A DNA stretch of 64,000 nucleotides from Punica granatum (taxonomy: Eukaryota > Streptophyta > Magnoliopsida > Myrtales > Lythraceae). Positions 40,101 to 50,310 of this stretch are shown here, one piece after another (the stretch's first letter is position 1; every line of letters starts with the position of its first letter). The notes beneath the pieces were generated by a model that was not told the DNA's origin, searched no databases, and was given only the letters and a program-made list of their open reading frames with translations. The position numbers were made by a program, and so were the translations under genes. The stretch lies in the NCBI RefSeq assembly GCF_007655135.1, contig NC_045132.1, positions 25,972,354 to 26,036,353 on the forward strand, read 5' to 3'.

Positions 40101-40393
40101 TGGCTGATCTTGCAAGCCTATGCACTGCACGGGAGCCCAACCACAGGCCGGACATGGGCCACGTGGTTAATGCACTGACCCCACTGGTTGAGAAATGGAA
40201 GCCGACGAACGATGAGTCAGATTCTCCTTTCGGGATCGATTTTGGCCTCCCACTACCGCAGATGTTGAAGGTTTGGCAGGAAACAGAGAAGAATGAATCG
40301 GGTAGTACTACTACTCTTGATGACAGCAGCGGAAGCATTCCTGCCCGACCCACTGGGTTCGCGGAGTCCTTCACTTCAGCAGATGGTCGATGA
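37104..40393 (+). CDS. TMK: TMK-type leucine-rich-repeat receptor-like kinase, two exons
   Basis: Plasma-membrane receptor kinase. TMK proteins act in auxin and growth signalling at the cell surface. Exons 37104-39513 and 39882-40393 give 973 aa. The order is: signal peptide (LRFCASLALWWLLTVAYSA, to about residue 30), LRR block, the cysteine-bearing non-LRR island with NDPCEGPWFGLSC (about 318-380) typical of TMKs, further LRRs, a Ser/Pro-rich stalk, one membrane segment (LILVGFSVLMIVLLVILLSV, about 523-545), then kinase. The kinase has GRGGFGTVYKG, IAVKRM (lysine), HRDLKSSN, DFGLVK and APEYA, so it should be active. The tail IPARPTGFAESFTSADGR is diagnostic. The single intron falls in the activation segment, after APEYA. 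An in-frame ATG at 37,035 would add 23 residues ahead of the signal peptide; I prefer 37,104. Confidence 0.94.
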
Positions 40394-41004
40394 GTAACAA
40401 AGGTGATTATATATTACTGCAAATTGCCATGCGTCTTTCACTTGAGATTACTCCCTATATTTTCCAGGACGGCCTCGGTCGTTTGATGTATGTAGCATTA
40501 TTTTTAACTCGTTTGTTCTTCCTTATGCGTCTCTGTTTCATTCTGTAACTTGAAAGAGGAGTGGATTCAGTTCATTAGTTATGCAGATACAGACAAGTTT
40601 CATCACAGTGAATACGTATAGTGTCTTTGTTGATGTTGCTCTGCTGCATTGAGTTTCAAGATGCATGTACCTTGTGTATGTTCGGAGCCCATTGAAATAT
40701 ATGAAACACCCAATTCTTATCTGCCGACAGGAAAACAAAATGCATTGCGCCCGTTTTGTACATTGTATTGTTACCATGCACTATATTATGTGGTTCCAAT
40801 TCTTCTCTTAGGCTATTAGCCATAGACGACTGACATATAGGGAGCAGACAAACATATATATGACAAACCCCCAAAAAGAAGCAACTCAAAAACGTCAAGA
40901 CTGACTTCAGCTGGTGAGACTGACTAACGTCATTTTCGGGGAGAACCAAAAGGAAGGTTAGTTTTCATTCCCCTAACTGTTAAAAAACGACTCGGGACGG
41001 ACAC
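40394..41004. other. Spacer between TMK and the first CLE gene (convergent)
   Basis: Holds the TMK 3' UTR and, from the right, the 3' end of the minus-strand CLE gene. The two genes converge with about 610 bases between stop codons. Nothing else is recognised. Confidence 0.5.
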
Positions 41005-41397
41005 TTATGGAGTCTGGGGTAGACTCTTTCGGTTATCGGGTTTCTTAGGAGCCGAACCGTGATGGTGCAGCGGATCAGGACCTGAAGGAACCCTTCTTAG
41101 CTCTGACTCTACCATCTCCCCTCCACCTTCGCTCTTCTCAATCCCTCCCGGGACAGCTCCAATGGCATTCGATACCAATGGAGGATCCTCCACAGCCACT
41201 AAGACCTGCAACATCGACATCTAATAAGGGTGACGGTTCTGATGTCGAACCGGAATGTTTTAACAGCCCGACAACTGAAAACGGATGCCATCGAAGAAAC
41301 TCACCTTTCTGATGCTCACTGTCGTCAACGGAGCTGACAGAGTGGAGGCTCCCAGGAGCAGCAAGCACACGGCCATTAAAGCTGCAGACGAAGCCAT
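41005..41397 (-). CDS. CLE: CLE/CLV3-like signalling peptide precursor (cluster member A)
   Basis: Secreted peptide hormone precursor of the CLE family, whose 12-13-residue arabinosylated peptides act on CLAVATA-type receptors. Exon 1 41,397-41,305 encodes the signal peptide (MASSAALMAVCLLLLGASTL). A 99-bp phase-0 intron follows, then exon 2 at 41,205-41,005; the product is 97 aa. The CLE box RRVPSGPDPLHHH lies near the C-terminus and is followed by GSAPKKP. It differs from CLAVATA3 (RTVPSGPDPLHHH) at one residue, and a short basic tail after the box is also CLV3-like. A TATA-like TATAAAT (41,494-41,488, minus) lies about 90 bases upstream of the start. Of the cluster it is the best candidate for the ancestral, functional gene. 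Confidence 0.9.
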
Positions 41398-42233
41398 CTT
41401 ATGAACCTCCTATGGGAAGACTTCACCTTATCAACAGAGACGGTACAGGTGAGAGGTGTGAAGAAGAGGGAGAGCTGGAGGCAAGGCATTTATAGGGAAG
41501 CCATGGAAGCAGGAGCGGATCATCATCTGCACAAGAGATGAGGATGCTCTGTCCCAAATGATTGTTCCAGCAGCCATTTTTTGAAGAATAGATATGGAGA
41601 GAGATCACTGTGATGGCATAAACAGATTCCCCTCTTCCTTCTCTCTCTCTCTGTTTATCTCTGCGTCAGGTGACGGCGACGGCGACGGCACCGGCGGAGC
41701 GTCAGAAGGGAAAGGCTGGAGCTTGCCCTTCCACTATGTGATTGACGGGAGACATTGCTGACGGCAGCAGAGGTCGAAGAAGGAAGAAAGACCAGTGTCA
41801 AATACCAACCGTACGATCGTACGACTTTTGTCCAACTCCCTCATCTGTTGTCTCCCCTGTGTTAGGAAGAAAGTGGTGCAGTGAAAAATACCTTCTCGTC
41901 TCCGAATCAAAACGTCTCAGATTACTATTCTTGTCTATGGGCTTTCGTGTTTCTTTATTTTTCGAGACACAAGGACGCTCTTATTTATAAATCGGAATTC
42001 ATCGTGACTAGATACTAATTGTATGAGATGACACATACATAAATATAATCTTCTAAATCATGTCAAATTTGATATCTTTTTCATTCTCTATAATAGTTTC
42101 GAATGATGAAATTTCATAAAAATCCATCTACTGCATTCATTTCATTATGCCAGTTAGGCTCGAATTATTCATAAAACATCTACTAAGTTAATTGAATTTC
42201 CGGAGCCCATCTCAGGAAGCTCATCCGATCATA

Positions 42234-42592
42234 TTAGTTATACAGCCGAATCGGACTTTCAGGAACTTCAATTAGCTTCCACCTCGTCATCATCATCATT
42301 GTCTCCCCTTCCTTCCTTCCTTCCTTCCTTCTAATCTCTGCTACATCTGCAGCGTCGATGTCGACCTGCAGAACAAAAACGTCACCTGATGAGCAACTGC
42401 TTAAGGTAATAACAGGTAATGATCTCAGGTGAAGATATGTGCGAGAACCTGTATGCTTCTCATCCCCACCCGGGCATGAAAGAGCGCCGTCATTCGTGAC
42501 GCGGAGCACTCGGAAGCCCCCATTATTAAAACCAAGAAGCATAGGAGGGCTATCCCTAAGACCAGTGATCTGAACTTTGGAGCATACAGCAT
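42234..42592 (-). CDS. CLE-like peptide precursor with divergent box (member B)
   Basis: Exon 1 42,592-42,449 encodes a signal-anchor-like start (FRSLVLGIALLCFLVLIMGA). An 83-bp phase-0 intron leads to exon 2 at 42,365-42,234; the product is 91 aa. Exon 2 has the cluster-typical DAADVAE and RWKL motifs, then IEVPESPIRLYN and stop. The CLE box is recognisable (VP, L.N end) but the conserved Gly, Asp/Asn-Pro and His are replaced. A GGAA-type tandem repeat expands the variable region (EGRKEG), followed by four methionines. The protein is open and spliceable but may no longer be an active CLE ligand. Confidence 0.75.
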
Positions 42593-43851
42593 CTTAAAGA
42601 AGGCTATTGCACCTCGTAAATAAAATTTGGACTGTGATGAGGAAAAGAATCTAATGCACAAATATCTATAGGCATGGGAGAAATACACTCTCTCCTATAC
42701 TTGCCTTCGGGCACAGGATAACGTGAGATACTAATTACCATGAATTCATGTATTAGTTTGGGAATGGCATAATTTCTTGTGCTTAATTGGTAATTAATCA
42801 GCAGTGTAGTTATAATTTTAGAAAAAATCGACATATTTATCAGCTATATTACCTTATGCACTTATGCCATAAGGTTGGAAAAAGCCCAAATTGGGGGGTT
42901 GTATAAGAGAAAATATACTAATAGGGCAATTTAGACAGGCGATGATTGTAATTAATATGTAAAAATATTATGATATGATATTTCGTTCTTTTTTTTTTCT
43001 ATGAACAGTTATTTATTTGTCTTTTCTTTTTTTTCCATAATCTTTCCATTTATCAGAGCATTAGGGGTGGAAATTTGCTCAATAGTTGCCATGAATGAAC
43101 AGCCATTAGAACTCCTGGATAATTGTACGTAGTTATGGCTTGGAGAAGGACATGAATAAAAGTGTCACTGCACCCTACCCGATACCCTCCTAAAATGTAC
43201 GACCCGGTGCCAATTTACGGTCCAGGATCAAGTCCTTCTAGCTCGAGCCCGATAAGAGTGTAGACAAGACAACGTAATCATTTCATTCCAACCGCATACA
43301 CACCCCGTATGAGCTCCTCTCGATCAACTGTATTGGGCCACCTTATTCTATTCTCAGCAAAGTTGAACTGGCAAGGACTAGGAGATGGCATTGATTGGTA
43401 TGTGCAGCCAAATCCTGAAGAAATCATTATGACCCCTTGATATAGAGATAGATTGAGACAGAGATCCATAAATTCAAACAAAATCATGTCTTCACCGGCC
43501 GTATATCTCCAACATAAGTTTCCTTTTCTCTTCTCATTTATCATTTTTTTGGTAAAATCATGAGAGAATTTGAAATTTATTAACTGAGATCAATCAATTT
43601 GGCCCTCATCAAGAGTTGCAAAATTTCTTGTTCGATTTCAAAGATATTAAGCATGAAAGATCGACGACGACGATGATGTAGAAATTGGAAACCAAGGGCA
43701 GTCCATGGACAGGATAGAGCCAGTACTTTCAAATGATAAAGTTCCACAGTAATTCCATATATATACTTCGTTCAGTTCCACAATATTATGTGAGACGTCA
43801 AAATATTCAAATCCATTTCAGAGCCTTTCTTGCATAACATTTCGGATCACG

Positions 43852-44218
43852 CTAGTTATGTAGCCGATCTATACCCAGAGGAACTTGCCTCAGCTTCCAC
43901 CTCGTCATCACCATTGACAGCTCCTGTGCTTTCCATCTAGTTTCCGCTACATCTGCAGCATCGACATGCACCTACAGAACAAAGGAGATCACCTGATGAG
44001 CAATGGCGCTTAAGGTAATAACAGAAAAAAAAAAAAAAAACTATCTCCAGTACGGTGGAGAAATGTGTGAGAACTTGCATGTTTCTGGTTCCCACCATAG
44101 CGCGAAAGAGCCCGGTTGTTCGAGATGCAGTGCACTCAGAAGCCCCCATTATTAAAACCACGAAACAGAGGACGGTTGCCCCTAAGACCAGGGACCTAAC
44201 CTTGGCAGCAGACAACAT
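43852..44218 (-). CDS. CLE: CLE-like peptide precursor (member C)
   Basis: Exon 1 44,218-44,075 (MLSAAKVRSLVLGATVLCFV, signal peptide) and exon 2 43,971-43,852, separated by a 103-bp phase-0 intron; 87 aa. The C-terminus is RWKL followed by the box RQVPLGIDRLHN and stop. The R-VP-G-D-LHN frame of CLE peptides is kept, but Ile and Arg replace the two usual prolines around Asp. A minus-strand TATAAATA (44,305-44,298) lies about 80 bases upstream. Copy E is nearly identical in exon 1 and flanks, showing recent duplication. The donor site is CAA|GTTCTC, shared in form with B and E. Confidence 0.85.
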
Positions 44219-45159
44219 TTTGAATGTAAGACTGGCAGAACGTAAGTACAATGTCTGAAATTAGTAAGTGATGAGGAGAATGAATCTAATGCACAAATAT
44301 TTATAGGCTGGTCAAAAATACGTTCTTCTAATTAAACGAGCCTTTGGGCATAATATATAACGTTAAGTACTTGCCATCATAGGGTGAGTTAGGTCGCTAT
44401 TAGAATAATGTGTAAATATAGTGATATATTATTTCTCTCCTTTCTTTTCAGGGAACAAATTTATTTCTATTTCTCTTTTACTATAATCAGTCTATTTGTC
44501 TGAACATTTTGTGGTGGGAAGTCGCGTAATATTTCTCTCACAATTCTGTTGCATGACTGTAAAGCCATTAGAACTTACAATTCTCAGTTTAGTTTAATAG
44601 GACTACAGTAAATATTATATATGTGTATAATATATGAGAATTTTATTATTAAAAGATTGATTATAATAATCGTTATAAAAAAGTATATGTGAAAATTTGT
44701 TATTAAATGGGAGAAAAAATAAAAAATATTTATATATACATATATAGAATTAGATGAAAAAATTATTATTAAAAAATTGATTGTAATAATGTTTTGAAAA
44801 AAATATGTATGAGAATTTATTATTAAATAAGAGAAAAATATATATATAAAAAAGTAATGATTATATTGTTGAATTGAGAAAAGAATCGACTAGAATGAAG
44901 TGGAGTATGATTTAACTCCAAAACCAAATAGCACCGTAATTTTTTCTTTTGTAAATCTTTAGGATGTTCGAGTATAGTAATATAAAAAAATGATATCACA
45001 AGGAAATTGGAAATCAAGGGCAATCCACGAACAAGATAAAAACATTACTTTCGATTAATAAAACTCCATTATAATTTTATTTACAAGATCATCCCATAGC
45101 ATCAGCCGAATTATTCATGAAATATCTACTATGATAATCGCATTGGGAAGCCTTTCTTG

Positions 45160-45420
45160 GTCATGTGTCAGAGCCGGGACCCCGGGAGCTTCCCTCAACT
45201 TCCACCTTGTCATCATCATCGACAACTCCGTCGCCTTCCTGCTAGTCTCCGCTATAGTGCAGCATCGACATCAACCTGCAGAAGAAAAATGTCACTTAAA
45301 TCCTTAAAGTAATAACTGATAACTATATATCTCTTGGGATGAATCAGAGAGAACTATATGGTTTTTAAGCAAGATTGTTCGAGATGCAGAGCATTCAAAA
45401 GCCCTCATTATTAACACCAA
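45160..45420 (-). pseudogene. Decayed CLE-like copy (member D)
   Basis: Exon 2 is recognisable from 45,275 (VDVDAAL), but a small deletion puts a TAG in frame at once. In the shifted frame AETSRKATELSMMMTRWKL and a degraded box (REAPGVPALTHD) continue. Of exon 1 only the part matching 'gttcgagatgcag' to 'cccccattattaa' remains (about 45,375-45,418); its start and signal peptide are gone. The upstream flank matches those of C and E (compare about 45,005-45,080 with 43,683-43,760). This is a dead copy from the same duplication series. Confidence 0.8.
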
Positions 45421-46826
45421 CATAGAATCCCCTATCTTGGTCATCTCACTCCAATATAATTTTTTTGTTTTACTTCTTTTTTTTTTTAAGTAAGATCACA
45501 AGAAATTCTCCAAGTATTAGTTGAGATCAATCAATTTAATCCTGATCACAAAATATAATATTTTTTATTTTTTATTTTTTTTCGCTATTATCAGCTCAGA
45601 GTGTTCCTGGTCTGAGTATGAGATTGGAGGGATTTGCTGACGGGAGCAACGAAGACAGGACTAGTGTCAACTGTCATTACCAACCAACCAATCAGTACAT
45701 TTCTTCTTCTTCTTCTTTTTCTTTTCCGTTGAAAATGTTTCTTGCCGGGTCTCTCTCCTTAATGATTCCATTTTAGGTTCCTTCCCAGTTTCTCTTTGTC
45801 TTGTCTTGACATCTCTCTCTCTCTCTCTCTATCTGTGCAGATGCCATTCTTCTCCAGTAGCTATCGCGAAACTTCAACTCCGACCAGGAAAATAACGTCC
45901 CAATCCTGTCCCATTAATGCAAATATCCCATCCTTGTTCATCTGTAAATTAATGGAACCTTACTTCAATTCTCTTCTCTATTCTAGTTATCAGATTAAGA
46001 GATGGTTTGATTTGCTGATCGTTAGATTACGGAGAATATGAAGATTATAAGGAAAATATAATTAGGAAATCATTTTACGTGAGTTAAAAATCGTAAAGTA
46101 AGATTGTTTTGTTTGATAGATAATAGATATATTGAATTACGGAAAATATGAGTGATAATATAATATATGATTTATTTTTATAGAGATAAGATGTGGGATC
46201 AACGGTCGTAATGTTAGAATACCAAGTGTTTCAACCGTAAAATGTTTCCCGAAAAATGTTAACCGGACCTGTAAAATGTTAACTCGAGAAAAATTTTTCC
46301 GAGAATCACTTTCCGGCCAAACGTCGTAAAATAAGTGAGAAATTTGGGATTTTCTCGGGGAAGTTTTTATATTTTGATTTTGATTTTGATTGTGGAAAAT
46401 GACAAATGAGATATGATTATAAATTTGACTTGTGAAATGTGTGTTTTTGTTGTGTAGTGTGTTGAGTTAAAGTTAAAGTTAAAATTTTTAAATTGGAAAA
46501 TGTGTATTTTTGTTGTGTAGTGTGTTGAGTTAAAGTTAAAGTTAAAATTAAAATCAGGATTCTTTGAATCCAAACGGGGCAATTTTCCCGTGATCCAAAG
46601 GCCCAAAGTCTTTACTTTTCCCGTTAAAAAAGATTAGACATGTTTAAATCATGCTCGGAAGTTGCCGACGCTATAAAGGAACAAAATAGTTTTCCCACGA
46701 CTCTCGTAGTCGGCATTAGTTGAACATGTGAAACTTTTGAAAGGCCACACTCTATGTATAGGAACGTACAATCTTCAAGGTTGCGTTATAATATTCTTTC
46801 TGGAATAATGCAGGTAGCAAGCCTTA
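45421..46826. other. Spacer with truncated MITE copy
   Basis: No gene is supported. A TC tract lies near 45,811-45,830. Bases 46,370-46,585 contain two tandem copies of the 'ttttgttgtgtagtgtgttgagttaaagtt' block seen in the MITE at 34,850-35,035, and a right end ccaaacggggca; the left end is missing. Confidence 0.5.
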
Positions 46827-47061
46827 TGTTGTGTTTGGTTTCATAGTAAAATTTTAAAATCAGATTTTGATTTTGAAAAAGAGTGATATAAATGGGGTCC
46901 ACCCTTTGACTTTGTATGAATTATGTTGTTTTGTTGTGGAAAAAAGTGATATAAATGGGGCTCACTCTTTGACTTTGTATGAATTATTTTATTTTGTAGT
47001 GGGTAGAGTTAAGTTAGAAATGTGATTCTAAAATAACACTATGAAATCAAACAAGACTTTA
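46824..47061. mobile_element. Tourist/Harbinger-like MITE with internal tandem duplication
   Basis: A 232-bp element (46,827-47,058) is flanked by TTA on both sides. Ends read TGTTGTGTTTGGTTTCATAG and, reversed, AGTCTTGTTTGATTTCATAG. Inside, a block of about 65-70 bp ('gtgatataaatggggtccac' to 'gtatgaatta') is present twice in tandem. TTA duplication and the GTTTGGTTT-type ends fit Tourist-like elements. Confidence 0.78.
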
Positions 47062-47394
47062 GTATAGATTTTATTCTTTTTAGTAGTTTGTCATTATGAT
47101 CTGAAAGATCGAGAGTATTACATGCCGATGTCATCAGGTCGAGAGCACAATCAATTTAAATGTGTACCCGATTCCATCATTTGGCAATCGAAATAGAATG
47201 TCGGGTTATCGGGCTTCCGAGTCTACACGTCAACACCACCTTTCCCTCTTTCCCTTCCGGTCGGGCTTTGTCTAAAAGCATAATGTCTTAGAGAGAGACA
47301 AATTTCCATTAAGGGGGAAATTGGAAGAAGGATCAAATGTCTCAAGTCTCTAACGGTGGGATTTGAGACTTAACATGTGTATTACGTGTAACAT

Positions 47395-47815
47395 GTGATC
47401 CGGAAACCATAACCTCTCAATTGCATTTAAGCATTTGAGATTAGTGTAATACCTAATTTTACACACCATGGAATTAGAAAATAGTCACGGTATTTGTACA
47501 TTAAATCCCACACTCTACTAAAATGTCCATAGCCCCATGATTTAAAAACTTGATCGATCACTTAATCGGGCTAATGATTAGGATAGCACTTATGTTGGAC
47601 CATATTATCGAACAAAGTTCGACATGATCTTCACATCTGCATGTCAGCATGTTCGTGTGCATAGGGCATGTATGCCTATCTATATATACAGGAGAGTAAA
47701 GCATTCTCTACGCGTTAAAGATTCTTTGATCAGTTATAAGTTTATGAATCTTAAGATTGAGTTAGACATAGATTCTTTGATCAGTTATAAGTTTATGAAT
47801 CTTAACATTAAGTTT
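47395..47815. repeat. Cluster flank duplication, left copy
   Basis: Matches 49,285-49,670 in the same orientation. Shared blocks include 'aaaacttgatcgatcactta', 'ttggaccatattatcgaaca' and 'caggagagtaaagcattctc'. The left copy additionally repeats a 36-base segment ending in 'agtttatgaatcttaa'. It brackets CLE member E and marks the duplication unit. Confidence 0.8.
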
Positions 47816-47991
47816 ATGTGGACATTGGAAACCAAGGGCAGTCCATGGACAGGATAGAACCAGTACTTTCAAATGATAAAGTTCCATAGTAATTCCATAA
47901 AAACACTTCGTTCAATTCCACAATATTATGTGAGACGTCAAAATATTTAAATCCATTTCGGATCCTCTCTTGCATAACATTTTGGATCGCG

Positions 47992-48384
47992 CTAGTAATG
48001 TAGCGGATGTGGACCCCCAGGACCTGGCCTGTTATGTAGCGGATCTGGACCCTCAGGAACTTGCGTCAACTTCCACCTCATCATCACCATCGACAGCTCC
48101 TGTGCCTTCTGTCTAGTCTCCGCTACATCTGCCGCATCGACATGAACCTACAGAACAAAAGAGATCACCTGATGAGCAATGGCGCTTAAGGTAATAACAG
48201 AAAAAACTATCTCCAGTACGGTGGAGAAATGTGTGAGAACCTGCATGTTTCTGGTTCCCACCATAGCGCGAAAGAGCCCGGTTGTTCGAGACGCAGTGCA
48301 CTCAGAAGCCCCCATTATTAAAACCAAGAAGCAGAGGACGGTTGCCCCTAAGACCAGGGATCTAACCTTGGCCGCAGACAACAT
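47992..48384 (-). CDS. CLE: CLE-like peptide precursor with two tandem CLE boxes (member E)
   Basis: Exon 1 48,384-48,241 (MLSAAKVRSLVLGATVLCFL) and exon 2 48,147-47,992 flank a 93-bp phase-0 intron; 99 aa. After RWKL the protein ends with the box TQVPEGPDPLHN, at once followed by a second, similar box RPGPGGPHPLHY and the stop. At DNA level the last 36 coding bases are an in-frame copy of the preceding 36, with a few changes. The first box is closer to the CLE consensus than that of sister copy C; the second has lost the Val and the Asp. Exon 1 is almost identical to C. A minus-strand TATAAATA (48,471-48,464) lies about 80 bases upstream. A precursor with two adjacent boxes is unusual for angiosperm CLE genes, which mostly have one. 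Confidence 0.88.
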
Positions 48385-48708
48385 TTTGAATATAAGACTG
48401 GCAGAACGTAAGTAAAATGTCTGAAACTAGTGAGTGATGAGGAGAATGAATCTAATGCACAAATATTTATAGGCTGGTCAAAAATACTTTCTTCTAATTA
48501 AACGAGCCTTTGGGCATAATAAATAACGTTAAATACTTGCCATGAATTTATCCATAGGGTGAGACAGGTCGCAATTAGAATAATGCGTAAATATTGTGAT
48601 ATATTATTTTTCTCCTTTCCTTTCAGGGAACAAATTTATTTCTATTGTTCTTTTCCTATAATCAGTCTATTTGTCTGAACATTTTGTGGTGGCAGGTTGC
48701 CTAATATT

Positions 48709-48897
48709 TCTCTCACAATTCTTTTTTTTTTTCGGTTAGAATAGGAACCTCATGACCTAATACAAAAAAATAAAAATGGAATCTAAATAAAAGGGTACGA
48801 GTAATCCCACTAATGAGAATTGAACCCGAAACCGTTAGGTTACCAAGTGAGGATATTAATCACTGCACTATACCTCATTTTCCTCTCTCACAATTCT
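48709..48897 (-). mobile_element. SINE inserted upstream of CLE member E, with 14-bp TSD
   Basis: A minus-oriented SINE (about 48,723-48,883) has a T-run on the left (its poly-A tail). On the minus strand it shows an A-box-like GGTATAGTGCAGTGATTAAT and a B-box-like CGGGTTCAATTCTC. TCTCTCACAATTCT flanks it at 48,709-48,722 and 48,884-48,897. The sister region upstream of CLE member C (about 44,535-44,560) has the same flank with a single copy and no SINE, which is the empty site. Confidence 0.92.
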
Positions 48898-49284
48898 GTC
48901 ACATGACTGTAAAGCCATTAGAACTTACCATTCTTGCTTTAGTTTAATAGGACTACAATAAATATTTTATATGTGTATAATATATGAGAAATTTATTATA
49001 AAAAAATTTATTATAATAATAGTTTAAAAAAATATATGTAAAAATTTATTATTAAATGGAGAAAAAAAATATTTATATATACATATAAAAAATTAATTAT
49101 AATAATGTTTTGAAAAAAATATGTATTAAAATTTATCGTTACATAAGAAAAATATATAAAAAAATAATTATTATATTATTAAATTGAAAAAAGAATTGAC
49201 TGAAATGGATTAGAGTACGATTTAACCTCAAAATCAAATAACACCGTAATTTTTTCTTTTCTAAATCTTTAGGATGTTTTATCG

Positions 49285-49670
49285 TGTCATCCGAGAACCT
49301 TAAGCTCCTCAATTGCGTTTAAGCATTCGAGATTAGTATAATACCTAATTCCACACATGGTATCTGAATATTAAAACCCAGACTCATACTAAAATGTCCA
49401 TAACCTCATAATTTAAAAACTTGATCGATCACTTAATCGGGCCAATTAATAGGATAGCACGTGATACATGACCAACTAATATATATATATGTGTGTGTGT
49501 GTGTTGGACCATATTATCGAACAGAGTTCAACATGATCTTCACATCTGCATGTCAGCATATTCGTGTGCATGTATGCCTATCTATATATACAGGAGAGTA
49601 AAGCATTCTCTACGCGTTAAAGATTCTTTGATCAGTTATAAGTTTATGAATCTTAACATTGAGATATACA
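49285..49670. repeat. Cluster flank duplication, right copy
   Basis: Second copy of the segment at 47,395-47,815. It contains a GT tract near 49,489-49,504 that the other copy lacks. With its partner it brackets one duplication unit of about 1.9 kb that contains CLE member E. Confidence 0.8.
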
Positions 49671-49891
49671 TAGATTCTTGTCGATTAAATGCTTCGAAAT
49701 ATCCGTCGATAGATGAGGGCATTACAGTCAAAATACTGCACACTTGCATCAGTTTCCATATACGTTCATCCATCTACACCACCTAAGTTCCTTATGTTTC
49801 GCGCTTAACCAAAAAGAGGGGTCGTACTGATTTTATATATATATATATATAACCCTCATCAAACATCTTCCATACATACGTATATTATTGA

Positions 49892-50310
49892 TCAAGGGGG
49901 AGTGATTCGAGGCTTCCTGGGGCTGCTTCCATGGTGATGCAGAGGATCCGGGCCCAGCGGGACCTCCCTCAGCTTCAACCTCTTCTTCACCACGAAGAAC
50001 TCCTCTCCGCTGATCCCTGCTCTTGCAGTAGCAGCAGCAGCAGCAGTTTCTGCTCCATGTTGCACAGCACCCACCTGCACATGCCAACAAGACCAAGATT
50101 ACCTTAAAAATCAAATCTTTCACTGCCCTTATAAACCGGAGAGCACTATACTTGTGTGCCCTCTCTGTTTCTTGTCCCCGGAGAGGCGGCATGGAAGAAC
50201 CGCCCACTTGCTCGAGCAGCACAGCATCGGCAAGCCGCCGCCAGCAGCAGGAAGAGGAGGACGACTTCCACCGCCACCGCAGAGAGCGATTTCTTTGCAG
50301 GAGGCGACAT
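49892..50310 (-). CDS. CLE: CLE/CLV3-like signalling peptide precursor (member F)
   Basis: Exon 1 50,310-50,152 (MSPPAKKSLSAVAVEVVLLF, signal peptide rich in Leu/Ala) and exon 2 50,074-49,892 join over a 77-bp phase-0 intron; 113 aa. The box REVPLGPDPLHHH is followed by GSSPRKPRITPP, a tail much like that of member A (GSAPKKP). An alanine run (AAAAATARAG) comes from a GCA repeat. An upstream in-frame ATG at 50,358 would add 16 residues; the later one is preferred because the signal peptide then lies at the usual position. A minus-strand TATAAAT is at 50,379-50,373. A and F are CLV3-like and bracket the more divergent B-E. Confidence 0.9.
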
